Below are positions 16,854-25,884 of a stretch of 64,000 bases of DNA, in pieces. How positions within the stretch are numbered: position 1 is the stretch's first letter; every line of letters begins with the position of its first letter. The stretch comes from Rahnella variigena (GTDB lineage Bacteria; Pseudomonadota; Gammaproteobacteria; Enterobacterales; Enterobacteriaceae), in contig NZ_NSDJ01000001.1 of NCBI RefSeq assembly GCF_003610915.1, positions 2,852,001 to 2,916,000 on the forward strand, given 5' to 3'. Made by a program: the position numbers and the translations under genes. Under the pieces are notes generated by a model, which was given only the letters and a program-made list of their open reading frames with translations, was not told the DNA's origin and ran no database searches.

Positions 16854-18485
16854 TCAGCGAGACGCTTTACAGGCGGCAAGAATATCGAGCTGAGAGTCAC
16901 GCTCCGACGTCTGTACATTCATCGCGCTGAGCACGGTGTGGAACAGATTGTCCTGTGAGACATCTTTGTCCGCCGCATTGTCTTTCAGGCATTGCATGTC
17001 GATTCCCTGCGCTTTCGCATAATTATCGGAAAGCCAGAACAGCATCGGAACATGTGTCTGCTGCGCAGGTGCCACGCTGTATGGCGTGCCATGCAGATAC
17101 AGACCGTTTTCGCCCAGCGATTCACCGTGATCAGAAAGGTAAATCACCGCCACATTGTATTTGTCCTGATACTGCTTTGCTTTTTCAATGACCTGAGACA
17201 CCAGATAATCGGTGTAGAGCAGGGTGTTATCGTAGGTATTCACCAGCTGTTCCTGTGTGCAGTTTTCAATGTCGCTGCGCGGACAGTCAGGCGTGAACTT
17301 ACGGAATTCCGGCGGATAACGTCTGGAATACGTCGGCCCGTGACTGCCAATCAGGTGCAGGGCAATCAGGGTGTTTTTCCCGTCGTTTTTAATATCCTCA
17401 TCGATATTTTGCATTAGCGCCATGTCGTAGCAGGTGTCGCCGTCACAATATTTGCCGTCATTTTTAATGGGGATAATGACGTTTGGCACGCGGTCACAGA
17501 CACCTTTACAGCCTTCGTCGTTATCTTTCCAGAAAACGGAAACGCCAGCTTTATGCAGGATATCCAGCAAGCCTTCGCTGTTTCGGGCGCGGTTAGCGTC
17601 GTAGCTGGTGCGTTTCATATTAGAGAACATGCACGGCACGGAAATCGCTGTCGCTGTGCCGCATGACGTCATTTTGCTGAAATTCACCACATCCGCAATG
17701 GCCTGCGTGTATTGATTAGTCGGTTTGCCATAACCGTTCCACGACTGGTTTTGCGCCCGTGCAGTTTCGCCTACCACCAGGAAGACCAGATTCGGTTTCT
17801 GACCAGGCTGTTGTACCAGTTTTGCATCGTTGCCAATCGTCTGGAACGGTATTTTCGGCGTGAAATAACGGTGATTCATGTACTGGAAAGCGCTGTACAG
17901 ATAGTTAGTCGGGACGATTTCCAGATTGAGCGTGCGGTTGTTACGCCCCACAGACGCATAATCTTTATAGAAAACACCGGCGATCGACGCCACTACCAGC
18001 AGTGAAATCACCATCGACATCAGACGCACACCGAGACGGCGCAGGCGGGTCTTTTCATAGCTTACCGGCGTTACGAATAACAGAATAGCGGGCAGGATGC
18101 CGGTAAACACAAACCACAGCACCACCTTCAGATTGAGATACGACGTCGCCTCAGCTGATTGTGTCTCGATAATGTTTTCAATCATGCTTCGGTCGAAAAC
18201 GACCTGAAAGGTCATCATGGCAAAACTGGCGAGGGCGCTGAGCGGCAGCACAATGATGAAGAAGGGCTTAAGCAACGGCCGGAAGCTAAAAGGGGTGAAC
18301 ACAAAGTTCAGCGCAGCAAACAGGGCGACAGGAATGCTCAGGGCAAAAGCCAGGTTATAAGCCGGCAACGCATGGAGAATGCGGTAAAAGTGCAGCAAAA
18401 TCGGCAGGTTGACCACAAAAGTGAAGTACAGCGTTAAGAGCAAGGTCAGCTTGAAATAGCTGATTTTTGGCAATAAATAGCGCAA
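16854..18485 (-). CDS. eptA: Lipid A phosphoethanolamine transferase EptA (PmrC)
   Basis: A 543-residue inner-membrane enzyme that transfers phosphoethanolamine to lipid A phosphates, lowering the surface charge and polymyxin sensitivity. Five hydrophobic segments fill residues 1-175, and a periplasmic sulfatase-like catalytic domain follows. Glu240-Thr241 in VVGETARAQN are the metal ligand and the nucleophile. DNDEGCKGVCDRVP, SHGPTYSRRYPP and LSDHGESLGENGLYLHG hold further metal and substrate residues, together with the conserved disulfide cysteines. The start appears to be TTG at 18485, with GGGAG placed correctly upstream. A PmrA-like box lies about 90-107 bases upstream. Confidence 0.92.
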   Translation of the reverse strand: MRYLLPKISYFKLTLLLTLYFTFVVNLPILLHFYRILHALPAYNLAFALSIPVALFAALNFVFTPFSFRPLLKPFFIIVLPLSALASFAMMTFQVVFDRSMIENIIETQSAEATSYLNLKVVLWFVFTGILPAILLFVTPVSYEKTRLRRLGVRLMSMVISLLVVASIAGVFYKDYASVGRNNRTLNLEIVPTNYLYSAFQYMNHRYFTPKIPFQTIGNDAKLVQQPGQKPNLVFLVVGETARAQNQSWNGYGKPTNQYTQAIADVVNFSKMTSCGTATAISVPCMFSNMKRTSYDANRARNSEGLLDILHKAGVSVFWKDNDEGCKGVCDRVPNVIIPIKNDGKYCDGDTCYDMALMQNIDEDIKNDGKNTLIALHLIGSHGPTYSRRYPPEFRKFTPDCPRSDIENCTQEQLVNTYDNTLLYTDYLVSQVIEKAKQYQDKYNVAVIYLSDHGESLGENGLYLHGTPYSVAPAQQTHVPMLFWLSDNYAKAQGIDMQCLKDNAADKDVSQDNLFHTVLSAMNVQTSERDSQLDILAACKASR

Positions 18486-18559
18486 TGCAAACTCCCAAAA
18501 GGGGTGAAAAAGCCAACGTAATGCGAGGCAAACATAACGTGCAGAAATGAATGGCAGGA

Positions 18560-18592
18560 ATCATATTAGTTCAAGCTTAAGAAAGCCTTAAC
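18560..18592 (-). promoter_or_regulatory. PmrA-type box and -10 element of eptA
   Basis: On the minus strand GTTAAG-N5-CTTAAG (18592 to 18576) matches the PmrA direct repeat YTTAAK-N5-YTTAAK with one deviation. Ten bases downstream stands TATGAT (18565-18560), a good -10 element. This spacing is that of PmrA-activated promoters, supporting PmrAB control of eptA. Confidence 0.7.
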
Positions 18593-18839
18593 GGGAGTGT
18601 CATAAATGTTTAACGTGATGGGTTTTTAGAAAAGGTTCAGAAAATAAATAAAATATAGTTAGCCAGTTTTCTCCTCCAGACCCCTTATCCTGTGCGGTAT
18701 AGCGCGACGCTGTTCAATAAGAAACCGTTTCGTTTAAGCCTTTCTGAGCGCGTTTCTTCCGCTCATTTTGACCTTCCCTGATTACTCCTGACACGTTTAA
18801 TTCACCACTGGCGGCTTACCGGCTGTCAGAAGGACGTTT

Positions 18840-19631
18840 GTGTTGATTTCATCTTCGGCCACCATCGCGGCCAGCAGTATCATCGAATCGGATGTCATTA
18901 TCGGCCCGCGGGTGGTTATCGGGCCTTTTTGTATTATTTCCGCCGGTGTGCAAATCGGTGAAGGGACCATTATTTCTTCGCATACGGTCATCAACGGCAA
19001 TACGAAAATCGGGTCAGATAACCAGATCGGCATGGGATCTTCGATTGGCGAAATCAGTCAGGATCTGAAATATGCAGGAGAACCTGCCTGGCTCGAAATT
19101 GGCAATCGCAACAGGATCGGCCGTCACGCGACATTGCACCGGGGAACCGCACAGGGCGGGGGATTGACCCGTATCGGTGATGACAATACTTTCGAGCGCG
19201 GTGTGCATATCGGCCATGACTGTCTGGTAGGGAATGCCACGTTTATGGGCGAGAACAGCGGACTGGCCGGACACGTTGTGCTGGGAGATGACACTTGCAT
19301 TGAAGCCATGTGCGCGGTGCATCAGTTTTGCATTATTGGCACGGGAGCCCGCTTGCTGGCCGGATCCTGCGTTGTGCAGGATGTGCCGCCTTATGTTCAG
19401 GCGGGTGGGAACCGCGCATCGCCGCAAGGAATTAATGAACAGGCCGGAGCCTTCAGGCAGGCGGAACCCGCTGTGCGCGAGGTGATCCATTATCTGTATG
19501 ACCTGCTTTATCACCAGCAGGCGGCGGTCGAAAAAGTGAGACTGGAGATCGGACGTCTGAGTGTTGAATATCCGTTGCTGTGCCACTTCAATGAATTCTT
19601 CCTCCGTTCAGCACGCGGGATTGTGCGCTGA
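18840..19631 (+). CDS. LpxA-like acyl-[ACP]--UDP-N-acetylglucosamine O-acyltransferase (second copy type)
   Basis: A 263-residue left-handed beta-helix acyltransferase. Hexapeptide repeats fill residues 5-190, and the C-terminal helical domain ends FFLRSARGIVR like LpxA. His123 and His126 (VHIGHDC) match His122 and catalytic His125 of E. coli LpxA; LHRGTAQGGGLT, AVHQFCIIG and VQDVPPYV are also LpxA-like. It starts with GTG, preceded by AGAAGG. It stands alone, outside the normal lpxD-fabZ-lpxA-lpxB order, and divergent from eptA. It is therefore probably a second LpxA-type enzyme for an alternative lipid A or another acylated sugar nucleotide. Acyl chain choice cannot be read from the sequence. 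Confidence 0.82.
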   Translation: MLISSSATIAASSIIESDVIIGPRVVIGPFCIISAGVQIGEGTIISSHTVINGNTKIGSDNQIGMGSSIGEISQDLKYAGEPAWLEIGNRNRIGRHATLHRGTAQGGGLTRIGDDNTFERGVHIGHDCLVGNATFMGENSGLAGHVVLGDDTCIEAMCAVHQFCIIGTGARLLAGSCVVQDVPPYVQAGGNRASPQGINEQAGAFRQAEPAVREVIHYLYDLLYHQQAAVEKVRLEIGRLSVEYPLLCHFNEFFLRSARGIVR

Positions 19632-19639
19632 ACGGAGGA
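19600..19639. other. Perfect 13-bp hairpin at convergent gene ends
   Basis: TCCTCCGTTCAGC (19600-19612) pairs perfectly with GCTGAACGGAGGA (19627-19639) across the stop codon of the LpxA-like gene. No T run follows on either strand, so it may protect 3' ends or aid termination rather than act as a classical terminator. Confidence 0.6.
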
Positions 19640-19647
19640 AAGGTCAG

Positions 19648-20670
19648 TCAGGCTTCCAGGGCTAACAGCGCGAAAGTCGCCAGCCAGTGTTCCCCCATAT
19701 AGGTGCTGTCGAGGTGATCCAGTGCGCTGTGCAAATGCGCTTCGGCGGTCTGGCGCAGGAGCGCCGCACGCGGATCACCCGCAGGTAACGCCGACGCCAG
19801 CGAACGCTGACACCAGGCCCGGCTGAGATTGAGTCCGTCGAGATGGCCGATTTTGCCATCATTGCGGTCAGTCACGGTCGCCGGTGTGAACAACGTCGCG
19901 GGCTGGCTGTGTGCCAGTTCCGGCAGGAAACGCCCGAACCAGGTGACAAAGGCGTCGCGAGGTAACACGCGGCGCATCAGTTCGGCTTCCATCAGTGAAG
20001 GGGAAAGGAATTCATCACCGCCCGGTTCCCACGCCTGACAATGCACATCGTCAAGATGCCAGCGCAGTGCCGTTTCTTCGATGGTTGATGCCAGCACAGA
20101 ATGTTTAACGCTGCGCGCATAATCGAGCGTCAATGCCAGAGCAAAGGCGGTATTAAAGTGACTGCCAACGCGCAGCGGATACGTGGCTTTTGGCAGAAAG
20201 TCAGTGAAGCTTTTCTCAAAGAAGCGACTCATCGGCGCCAGCGTTTTGGCCCATCCAGCGGCCTGCGGCAATACCATTTCATGCAACTGCTGAGTGAGCG
20301 CCAGAAACCACGCCCAGCCGTAAGGACGCTCAAACCCGTTATTTTGCGGCTGTTGCAGATACGCCATCTCACCCGCGACGTTTTCGGCGGTGAAATGCTC
20401 GTTCACCACGCTGATGATTTTTCCGGCTTCCGGCAGATCAGGAAAGCGATTCAGTAAGCGCAATAACAGCCAGTAACCATGAACGCAGGAATGCCAGTCG
20501 TAGCTGCCGTAAAATATCGGATGCAGCTGACGCGGAGTCTGCGCATCCGCCGCGCTGCTCATGGCGTGCATCAGTTTATTGGGATACTCGCGTGTTAAAT
20601 GGTTGAGCGCCAGCGAGGCAAAACGGGACGCCATTTCAGGCGTCAGGGTCGTCGTCGGTTGCGTTGTCAT
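19648..20670 (-). CDS. DUF2891 family protein
   Basis: A 340-residue protein of the DUF2891 family. Characteristic stretches are FYGSYDWHSCVHGYWLLLR near residue 65, FERPYGWAWFLALTQQ near 125, and DYTRS-like helices of an alpha/alpha barrel. I chose the ATG at 20670, preceded by AAGGGAAAAG; the longer frame from 20751 has no such site. It starts 11 bases after the end of the DUF979 gene and is the last member of the three-gene unit DUF969-DUF979-DUF2891. No function is established; an enzyme acting on whatever the two membrane partners import is a reasonable inference. Confidence 0.85.
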   Translation of the reverse strand: MTTQPTTTLTPEMASRFASLALNHLTREYPNKLMHAMSSAADAQTPRQLHPIFYGSYDWHSCVHGYWLLLRLLNRFPDLPEAGKIISVVNEHFTAENVAGEMAYLQQPQNNGFERPYGWAWFLALTQQLHEMVLPQAAGWAKTLAPMSRFFEKSFTDFLPKATYPLRVGSHFNTAFALALTLDYARSVKHSVLASTIEETALRWHLDDVHCQAWEPGGDEFLSPSLMEAELMRRVLPRDAFVTWFGRFLPELAHSQPATLFTPATVTDRNDGKIGHLDGLNLSRAWCQRSLASALPAGDPRAALLRQTAEAHLHSALDHLDSTYMGEHWLATFALLALEA

Positions 20671-20681
20671 CTTTTCCCTTA

Positions 20682-21632
20682 TCAGAAACGGAACACAAAG
20701 AGATACATAAAGGCGGTGTTGACCAGCAACAGCAATACGCCGGTTTTCCACTGTGCCTTGATCACGCCATTTTTATCCTGCAATTCAAGTAACGCCGCCG
20801 GAACGATGTTGAAATTCGCAGCCATTGGCGTCATCAGTGTTCCGCAAAAACCGGACAACATCCCGATAGCGCCCATAATCGCGGGGTTTCCGCCCAGCTG
20901 ATTAACGATGAGCGGCAAGCCGATACCCGCTGTCATCACCGGGAATGCGGCGAACCCGTTACCCATAATCATGGTGAACAGCGCCATGCCGAAGGTATAA
21001 GCGACAACAATTGCCAGCGGAGATCCCAGCGGAATAATGTTTTTCACCAGTTCAGACACCACGCCGCCGACGCCCGCCAGTGCAAACAACGCGCCGAGTG
21101 CGGCCAGCATTTGCGGCAAAATGGCCGCCCAGCCCACGGTATCCATCGTCTGACCGCCGGCTTTAATCGCCTTAACCGGCGAATCGCGCAGCATGATCAG
21201 CGCAGCAATAAACGCCACCAGCGTGCCGATCACCAGTGAAATCAGCGTGACGTTTTTGGCTTCCACCAGCGGCGTATATTTCAGCGTCAGGGTGCCAATC
21301 AGGGTCACAATCGGGATCAGCAGGGCGGGAATAAACAGTTTGTTGCCAAAACGCTTCGCACCCGCCTCACGTTTTTCTACCATTTCCGGCTGATCGTTAT
21401 CTGTTTTGCCTTTACCGAGTTTTCCGGTACCGGCAATAATGGCCAGTAATATCGCCATGCAACCGGTGACGAAATGCGGTAACTCGCCGCCAAACAGGAA
21501 GGTAATGCCGTAAATGCCCCAAAACAGCGCGTTTACGTAACGGCGTGCGTTGCTTTTATCGCGCAGGTTAAAGAAGGCGTAAGCGCAAAACATCAGTCCT
21601 GCAAGGATATAAACGGTTTGTAAGCTGATCAT
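20682..21632 (-). CDS. DUF979 family inner-membrane permease component
   Basis: A 316-residue polytopic membrane protein with about nine hydrophobic segments (for example MTAGIGLPLIVNQLGGNPAI flanked by membrane helices). Members of DUF979 occur almost always with DUF969, and the two resemble the halves of an ion-coupled transporter. In several bacteria they sit with pyroglutamyl peptidase or 5-oxoprolinase genes, which suggests transport of a small peptide-derived acid, but neither gene is present here. The start overlaps the DUF969 stop by four bases (ATGA), showing translational coupling. Confidence 0.85.
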   Translation of the reverse strand: MISLQTVYILAGLMFCAYAFFNLRDKSNARRYVNALFWGIYGITFLFGGELPHFVTGCMAILLAIIAGTGKLGKGKTDNDQPEMVEKREAGAKRFGNKLFIPALLIPIVTLIGTLTLKYTPLVEAKNVTLISLVIGTLVAFIAALIMLRDSPVKAIKAGGQTMDTVGWAAILPQMLAALGALFALAGVGGVVSELVKNIIPLGSPLAIVVAYTFGMALFTMIMGNGFAAFPVMTAGIGLPLIVNQLGGNPAIMGAIGMLSGFCGTLMTPMAANFNIVPAALLELQDKNGVIKAQWKTGVLLLLVNTAFMYLFVFRF

Positions 21633-22318
21633 TTCGCTGCGCTCCCGTGATGAACGTCAAAACGTTTTGCCAGCGAGCGGTCAAGCAGCCACAAACGAAT
21701 AAAGTGGATAATCAGCGCAGCGATGGCCGTCGGGATTGCCCAGACCGAAAGATGCAGTGGCTCGACGTTAATACCGTATTGCTCAAGAAAACCTTTGATC
21801 AGCAGGATGGATTGCACGGCGATGAAGATATCCTCACCGAAAAATACCGCAACGTTATCCGCCGCCGCGGCGTGAGCACGGATTTTCTGGCGCACATCAT
21901 TGGGTAAATCACCGTATTTGGTGGTAGCCGCCGCTTCTGCCATCGGTGCAATCAGCGGGCGAACCATCTGCGCGTGGCCGCCAAGAGAATTGAGTCCCAG
22001 CGCAGCGGTCATCTGGCGCAGGAAGAAATACAACATCAGCACACGGCCTGTGGTGGCAGCGTGGACTTTCGAAATCAGATGCCGCGCCTGTTCCTTGAGG
22101 CCGCTGCGCTCAAGAATGGCAATCACAGGAAGCGTCAGCCAGATCAGGCCCATATAACGGTTATCGGTAAAGGCTTTGCCGAAAGCGCTGATAATCTCAA
22201 CGGTGTGCATACCGCCCGCCAGCCCGGTTGAAATACCGGCGACGGTGACCACTAATAATGGATTAAACCGCAGTGCGAATCCCAGCACGACGATCGGAAT
22301 ACCAATTAAAACCCACAT
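21629..22318 (-). CDS. DUF969 family inner-membrane permease component
   Basis: A 229-residue membrane protein with about six hydrophobic segments, starting MWVLIGIPIVVLGFALRFNPLL. It contains the family stretch LIWLTLPVIAILERSGLKEQA and ends with a cytosolic basic tail. It is the first gene of the DUF969-DUF979-DUF2891 operon, and its 4-base overlap with DUF979 suggests that the pair forms one transporter. The substrate is unknown. The 337-base upstream gap must hold the promoter. Confidence 0.85.
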   Translation of the reverse strand: MWVLIGIPIVVLGFALRFNPLLVVTVAGISTGLAGGMHTVEIISAFGKAFTDNRYMGLIWLTLPVIAILERSGLKEQARHLISKVHAATTGRVLMLYFFLRQMTAALGLNSLGGHAQMVRPLIAPMAEAAATTKYGDLPNDVRQKIRAHAAAADNVAVFFGEDIFIAVQSILLIKGFLEQYGINVEPLHLSVWAIPTAIAALIIHFIRLWLLDRSLAKRFDVHHGSAAK

Positions 22319-22655
22319 GGTGTGTCCCTCAATGTTGTTGTGTTTGTTTTATATTTTTGATGGTTCTCTGCCTGGTGAATACACCGGTAATAACCCTGTG
22401 TAATTACATAGATCTAATTCGCATAAAAATGCGTGAAGCGGAAAGTAACAAGCGTGATGGCTGAACGCAAGATGGAAAAAATGCGAAAAATCTCACAGGG
22501 GAATGGTTAAATAATGCAGTGAATTAATCCTGCAATATAAATAACTGACGGAAGATTTTTATCTGGTGTATCTGACAGATGAGGGGAGAAATAGCAGAAT
22601 AATAAACCCGGCGCTGAGGCCGGGTTTGCAGGAAGGACAGGAAAGAGAAAAGCGG
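22319..22655. other. Gap between DUF969 operon and queH
   Basis: A 337-base non-coding gap. The right end holds a queH terminator hairpin (22604-22627). The remainder is AT-rich and should contain the promoter of the leftward DUF969 operon. I saw no further gene. Confidence 0.5.
22600..22627 (-). terminator. Terminator after queH
   Basis: AAACCCGGC (22604-22612) pairs with GCCGGGTTT (22619-22627). Read leftward, the stem is followed by the T-rich stretch TTTATTATT. Confidence 0.65.
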
Positions 22656-23315
22656 TTATTCGTCGTCCTCGTCGCCGTAATATTTCACGCCGAGTTTGAT
22701 GAGTCCGCGCCCCTGCGATTTACGGTGTAAGTTGCTGTCACGTAAGGAGTAAACGCATCCGCAGTATTCCTGCTGATAAAAACGCTCGCGCTTGCTGATT
22801 TCAATCATTCGCGCTGAACCGCCTTTTTTACGCCAGTTATAATCCCAGTACACCATGCCCGGATAAGGCGCGGCCGCACGTTCGCCGCAGCCGGTAATTT
22901 GTTTCATATCTTTCCAGCGCGAAATACCCAGACAACTGGTAATGGCACTGAAACCATTTTCCCAGGCATAAAGCGCCGTGCGTTCAAAGCGCATATCAAA
23001 ACACATGGTGCAACGCTCGCCGCGCTCAGGCGCATTTTCCATTCCTTTAGCGCGCTCAAACCAATTATCGGTGTCGTAATCTGCATCAATAAATGGAATG
23101 CCATGCTGCTCAGCGAAACGCATATTTTCTTCTTTGCGCAGCATATATTCTTTCTGCGGGTGAATATTCGGGTTGTAGAAATAGATTGTATAATCGATAC
23201 CTGACGCCTGAATGGCTTCCATCACTTCACCTGAACAGGGCGCACAGCAGGAGTGCAGCAGCAATTTATCGTGACCTTCAGGGAGTGTGAGCTTTTCGCG
23301 GATGAGTTCAGACAT
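22656..23315 (-). CDS. queH: Epoxyqueuosine reductase QueH
   Basis: A 219-residue QueH (DUF208) protein, the non-cobalamin enzyme for the last step of queuosine tRNA modification, functionally replacing QueG. The N-terminal CCAPC motif (HSCCAPCSG), the segment [14 protein letters not shown], the pair [11 protein letters not shown] and the late cysteines in [10 protein letters not shown] are the cluster-binding residues expected for the family. It is a single gene divergent from the AI-2E family gene, with a hairpin terminator downstream. The bases before the ATG (TGAACAACA) give only a weak ribosome site. Confidence 0.92.
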   Translation of the reverse strand: MSELIREKLTLPEGHDKLLLHSCCAPCSGEVMEAIQASGIDYTIYFYNPNIHPQKEYMLRKEENMRFAEQHGIPFIDADYDTDNWFERAKGMENAPERGERCTMCFDMRFERTALYAWENGFSAITSCLGISRWKDMKQITGCGERAAAPYPGMVYWDYNWRKKGGSARMIEISKRERFYQQEYCGCVYSLRDSNLHRKSQGRGLIKLGVKYYGDEDDE

Positions 23316-23502
23316 TGTTGTTCACCAGAATGTAGGATTTTCTTTATCTATTAATACGCTCCGATCATAGAGAACCCAGCGTGACTGTCAAAATTTTCTT
23401 GCGGGTTTACGCTTGCGTAGAAGGGCGGTGTATTGTTCAGTGCTATGATAAGGATGATTGCAGGGCACAGCCCGCTACACAGAGATTTTAAGGAAACAGG
23501 TA

Positions 23503-24513
23503 ATGCAGATTATGAGATCGAATCAAATTCGCTGGCTCAGTGTGTTGATTGTGATGGGCGGGCTGTTACTGATTCTTCCTCTTCATTTACTGGCATGTTT
23601 TATTGCCGGTTTTTTAGTGTTTGAACTCATCAACGCCCTGACGCCGTACTTTCAGAAAATCATCAGCGGAGAACGTGCCCGCTGGGTTGTGGTCGCGGTT
23701 ATCGGTACGCTGGTCGTCAGTTTCCTGACGGTGGCGATTGCCGGTATTGCCGATTTTCTGATGGAAGATATGAAAAATCCGGTGGCCTTTAACGCCATGG
23801 TGTCGCGTTTGCTTTCCGACGCACAGAGCCGTCTGTCGCCGGTATTGCTGCATTATCTGCCCGCCAATATTGAAGAGTTACAGCGCAGTTTCCTGCAATG
23901 GTTACGCGAGCATATTGTGATGATTCAGGCTTTCGGCAAGAACGCGGCACATGTTTTTCTGACGATGATTATCGGCATGATCCTCGGCGCGATTATTTCG
24001 CTTCAGCAACCGAATCACGGTGAACATCATGCGCCGCTGAAAAAGGAACTGTTGCAGCGGATGCGTTTGCTGGGTGAAGCCTTCCGCAATATTGTGTTTG
24101 CTCAGTTCCAGATTTCGCTGATCAACACCGTTTTGTCCGGTATTTTTCTGTTCGGGATTTTACCGTTGTTCGGCATTCATCTGCCGCTGGCAAAAACGCT
24201 GGTGGTGGTGACGTTCGTGTGCGGATTGCTACCGGTGATCGGTAATCTTATTTCTAACACGCTGATTTTCATCGTTGGTCTTTCCCTTTCATTGTGGGTC
24301 GGCGCGCTGGTTCTGGCGTATCTGATCATTATTCACAAGGTGGAATACTTCCTGAATGCGCGTATTGTCGGCAGCCGTATTAAGGCGAAGTCCTGGGAAG
24401 TTCTGCTGGCTATGCTGGTCTTTGAAGCTGCGTTTGGTATCCCCGGCGTCGTGGCCGCACCTATCTATTACGCGTATATGAAAAGCGAACTGAAAGAAGC
24501 GGGTCTGATTTAA
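23503..24513 (+). CDS. AI-2E family transporter (PerM-like membrane protein)
   Basis: A 336-residue inner-membrane protein of the AI-2E exporter/PerM family. Two N-terminal membrane helices are followed by a helical periplasmic region (residues about 70-150), and a C-terminal bundle contains the family block GLLPVIGNLISNTLIF and the closing FGIPGVVAAPIYYAYMK. AAGGAAACAGGTA precedes the ATG at 23503; an in-frame start at 23458 is less likely. The family includes TqsA and PerM, whose transport roles (signal export, Na+/H+ exchange) vary, so no substrate is assigned. It is divergent from queH. Confidence 0.85.
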   Translation: MQIMRSNQIRWLSVLIVMGGLLLILPLHLLACFIAGFLVFELINALTPYFQKIISGERARWVVVAVIGTLVVSFLTVAIAGIADFLMEDMKNPVAFNAMVSRLLSDAQSRLSPVLLHYLPANIEELQRSFLQWLREHIVMIQAFGKNAAHVFLTMIIGMILGAIISLQQPNHGEHHAPLKKELLQRMRLLGEAFRNIVFAQFQISLINTVLSGIFLFGILPLFGIHLPLAKTLVVVTFVCGLLPVIGNLISNTLIFIVGLSLSLWVGALVLAYLIIIHKVEYFLNARIVGSRIKAKSWEVLLAMLVFEAAFGIPGVVAAPIYYAYMKSELKEAGLI

Positions 24514-24719
24514 TCCTTTCTGAAAACATGGCGCTTTGCCTGCAGGGCGCCACTGTTTAGTCACTGTACAATCCTTTCAAAAAATCCTGAAAAAAACAGA
24601 TTCAGGCAAGCAATAGCGAGAATCGTTATATCTGTTTGTCATCTAAAACCCGCATAATTTCCTGGTGCCTGCAGTTCGTGCGGGCATGAAGTATTCCGTT
24701 TGCCTACCAGGAGAAAAAA

Positions 24720-25781
24720 ATGACGCTTAACGTTCGTGGTTTCGCTGCACATTCAGCGGATGCGCCTCTCGCGCCTCATAACTTTGTTCGCCGTGACCCG
24801 CGTGATACCGACGTTGTGATCGACATTCTTTACTGTGGCGTGTGTCACTCAGACATCCACCAGGCTCGTAACGAATGGCATCAGAGCATTTATCCGATGG
24901 TTCCGGGCCATGAAATTATCGGTCGCGTTAAACACATTGGCGCGAAAGTAAAAGGCTTCAATGTCGGCGATACCGTCGGTGTCGGTTGTATGGTCGATTC
25001 TTGTCAGCACTGTGAGTCCTGCGCAGAAAGCCTGGAACAGTACTGTGAAGAAGGCGCTACCATGACCTATAACAGCCTTGATCGTCATGACAACATGATG
25101 ACTTATGGCGGTTATTCTGAAGAAATCGTTGTTTCAGAAAAATTCGTACTGCGCGTTTCTGAAAAGCTGGATATCAAATCTGCCGCACCGCTGCTGTGTG
25201 CCGGTATCACCACTTACTCTCCGCTTAAGCACTGGAAAGTAGGTAAAGGCCATAAAGTCGCGGTTGTTGGTTTAGGGGGTTTAGGTCACATGGGCCTGAA
25301 ATTCGCTAAAGCGCTGGGTGCGGATGTGACGTTGTTCACCCGTTCTAAAGGCAAAGAGCAGGAAGCTTACCGTCTGGGCGCTGACCACGTGGTGTTGTCT
25401 ACCGATGCAGAACAAATGGCCGCAGTGAAAAGTCACTTCGACTTTATTCTGGACACGGTACCGAACCCGCACGACCTGAATCCGTACCTGGAAACCCTGA
25501 AACGCGATGGTACGCATATTCTGGTTGGCCTGATCGAGCCAATCGAACCTGCGCTGCACAGCGGTAAACTTGTCATGGGCCGCAAAACCGTTGCCGGCTC
25601 CCTGATCGGCGGTATCGCGGAAACTCAGGAAATGCTGGATTTCTGTGCTGAGCATGACATTTCCTGTGATGTGGAAATGATCGACATGCAGGATATCAAC
25701 GGCGCTTACGAACGTATGCTGAAAAGCGACGTGAAATACCGCTTTGTTGTTGATATGGCTTCACTGAAAAACGCCGGTTAA
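24720..25781 (+). CDS. Zinc-dependent NADP alcohol/aldehyde dehydrogenase, YahK-like
   Basis: A 353-residue medium-chain dehydrogenase of the cinnamyl-alcohol-dehydrogenase group. The catalytic zinc site is CGVCHSDIHQ near residue 40 with PGHEIIG, the structural zinc is held by four Cys (MVDSCQHCESCAESLEQYC), and the Rossmann motif is GLGGLGHMG near residue 184. E. coli YahK, a broad aldehyde reductase, is similar over the whole length. CCAGGAGAAAAAA gives a strong ribosome site. It is probably a stand-alone gene. A set of degenerate 20-21-base repeats begins four bases after its stop codon. Confidence 0.9.
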   Translation: MTLNVRGFAAHSADAPLAPHNFVRRDPRDTDVVIDILYCGVCHSDIHQARNEWHQSIYPMVPGHEIIGRVKHIGAKVKGFNVGDTVGVGCMVDSCQHCESCAESLEQYCEEGATMTYNSLDRHDNMMTYGGYSEEIVVSEKFVLRVSEKLDIKSAAPLLCAGITTYSPLKHWKVGKGHKVAVVGLGGLGHMGLKFAKALGADVTLFTRSKGKEQEAYRLGADHVVLSTDAEQMAAVKSHFDFILDTVPNPHDLNPYLETLKRDGTHILVGLIEPIEPALHSGKLVMGRKTVAGSLIGGIAETQEMLDFCAEHDISCDVEMIDMQDINGAYERMLKSDVKYRFVVDMASLKNAG

Positions 25782-25784
25782 CCC

Positions 25785-25884
25785 TTATTGCGCATTGAAA
25801 CGCGTGGATTGCGCATTGGATAGCGTGTATTGCACGCTGAAGAGCATTTATTACGCGTTGAATAGCAATATTGGTTAAATAGCG
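25785..25884. repeat. Degenerate 20-21 bp tandem repeat
   Basis: Four to five imperfect units with the core ATTGCGCATTGAATAGC follow one another at 25785-25804, 25805-25825, 25826-25845, 25846-25866 and, more worn, 25867-25884. They lie directly after the dehydrogenase gene and code for nothing recognisable. Confidence 0.7.
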
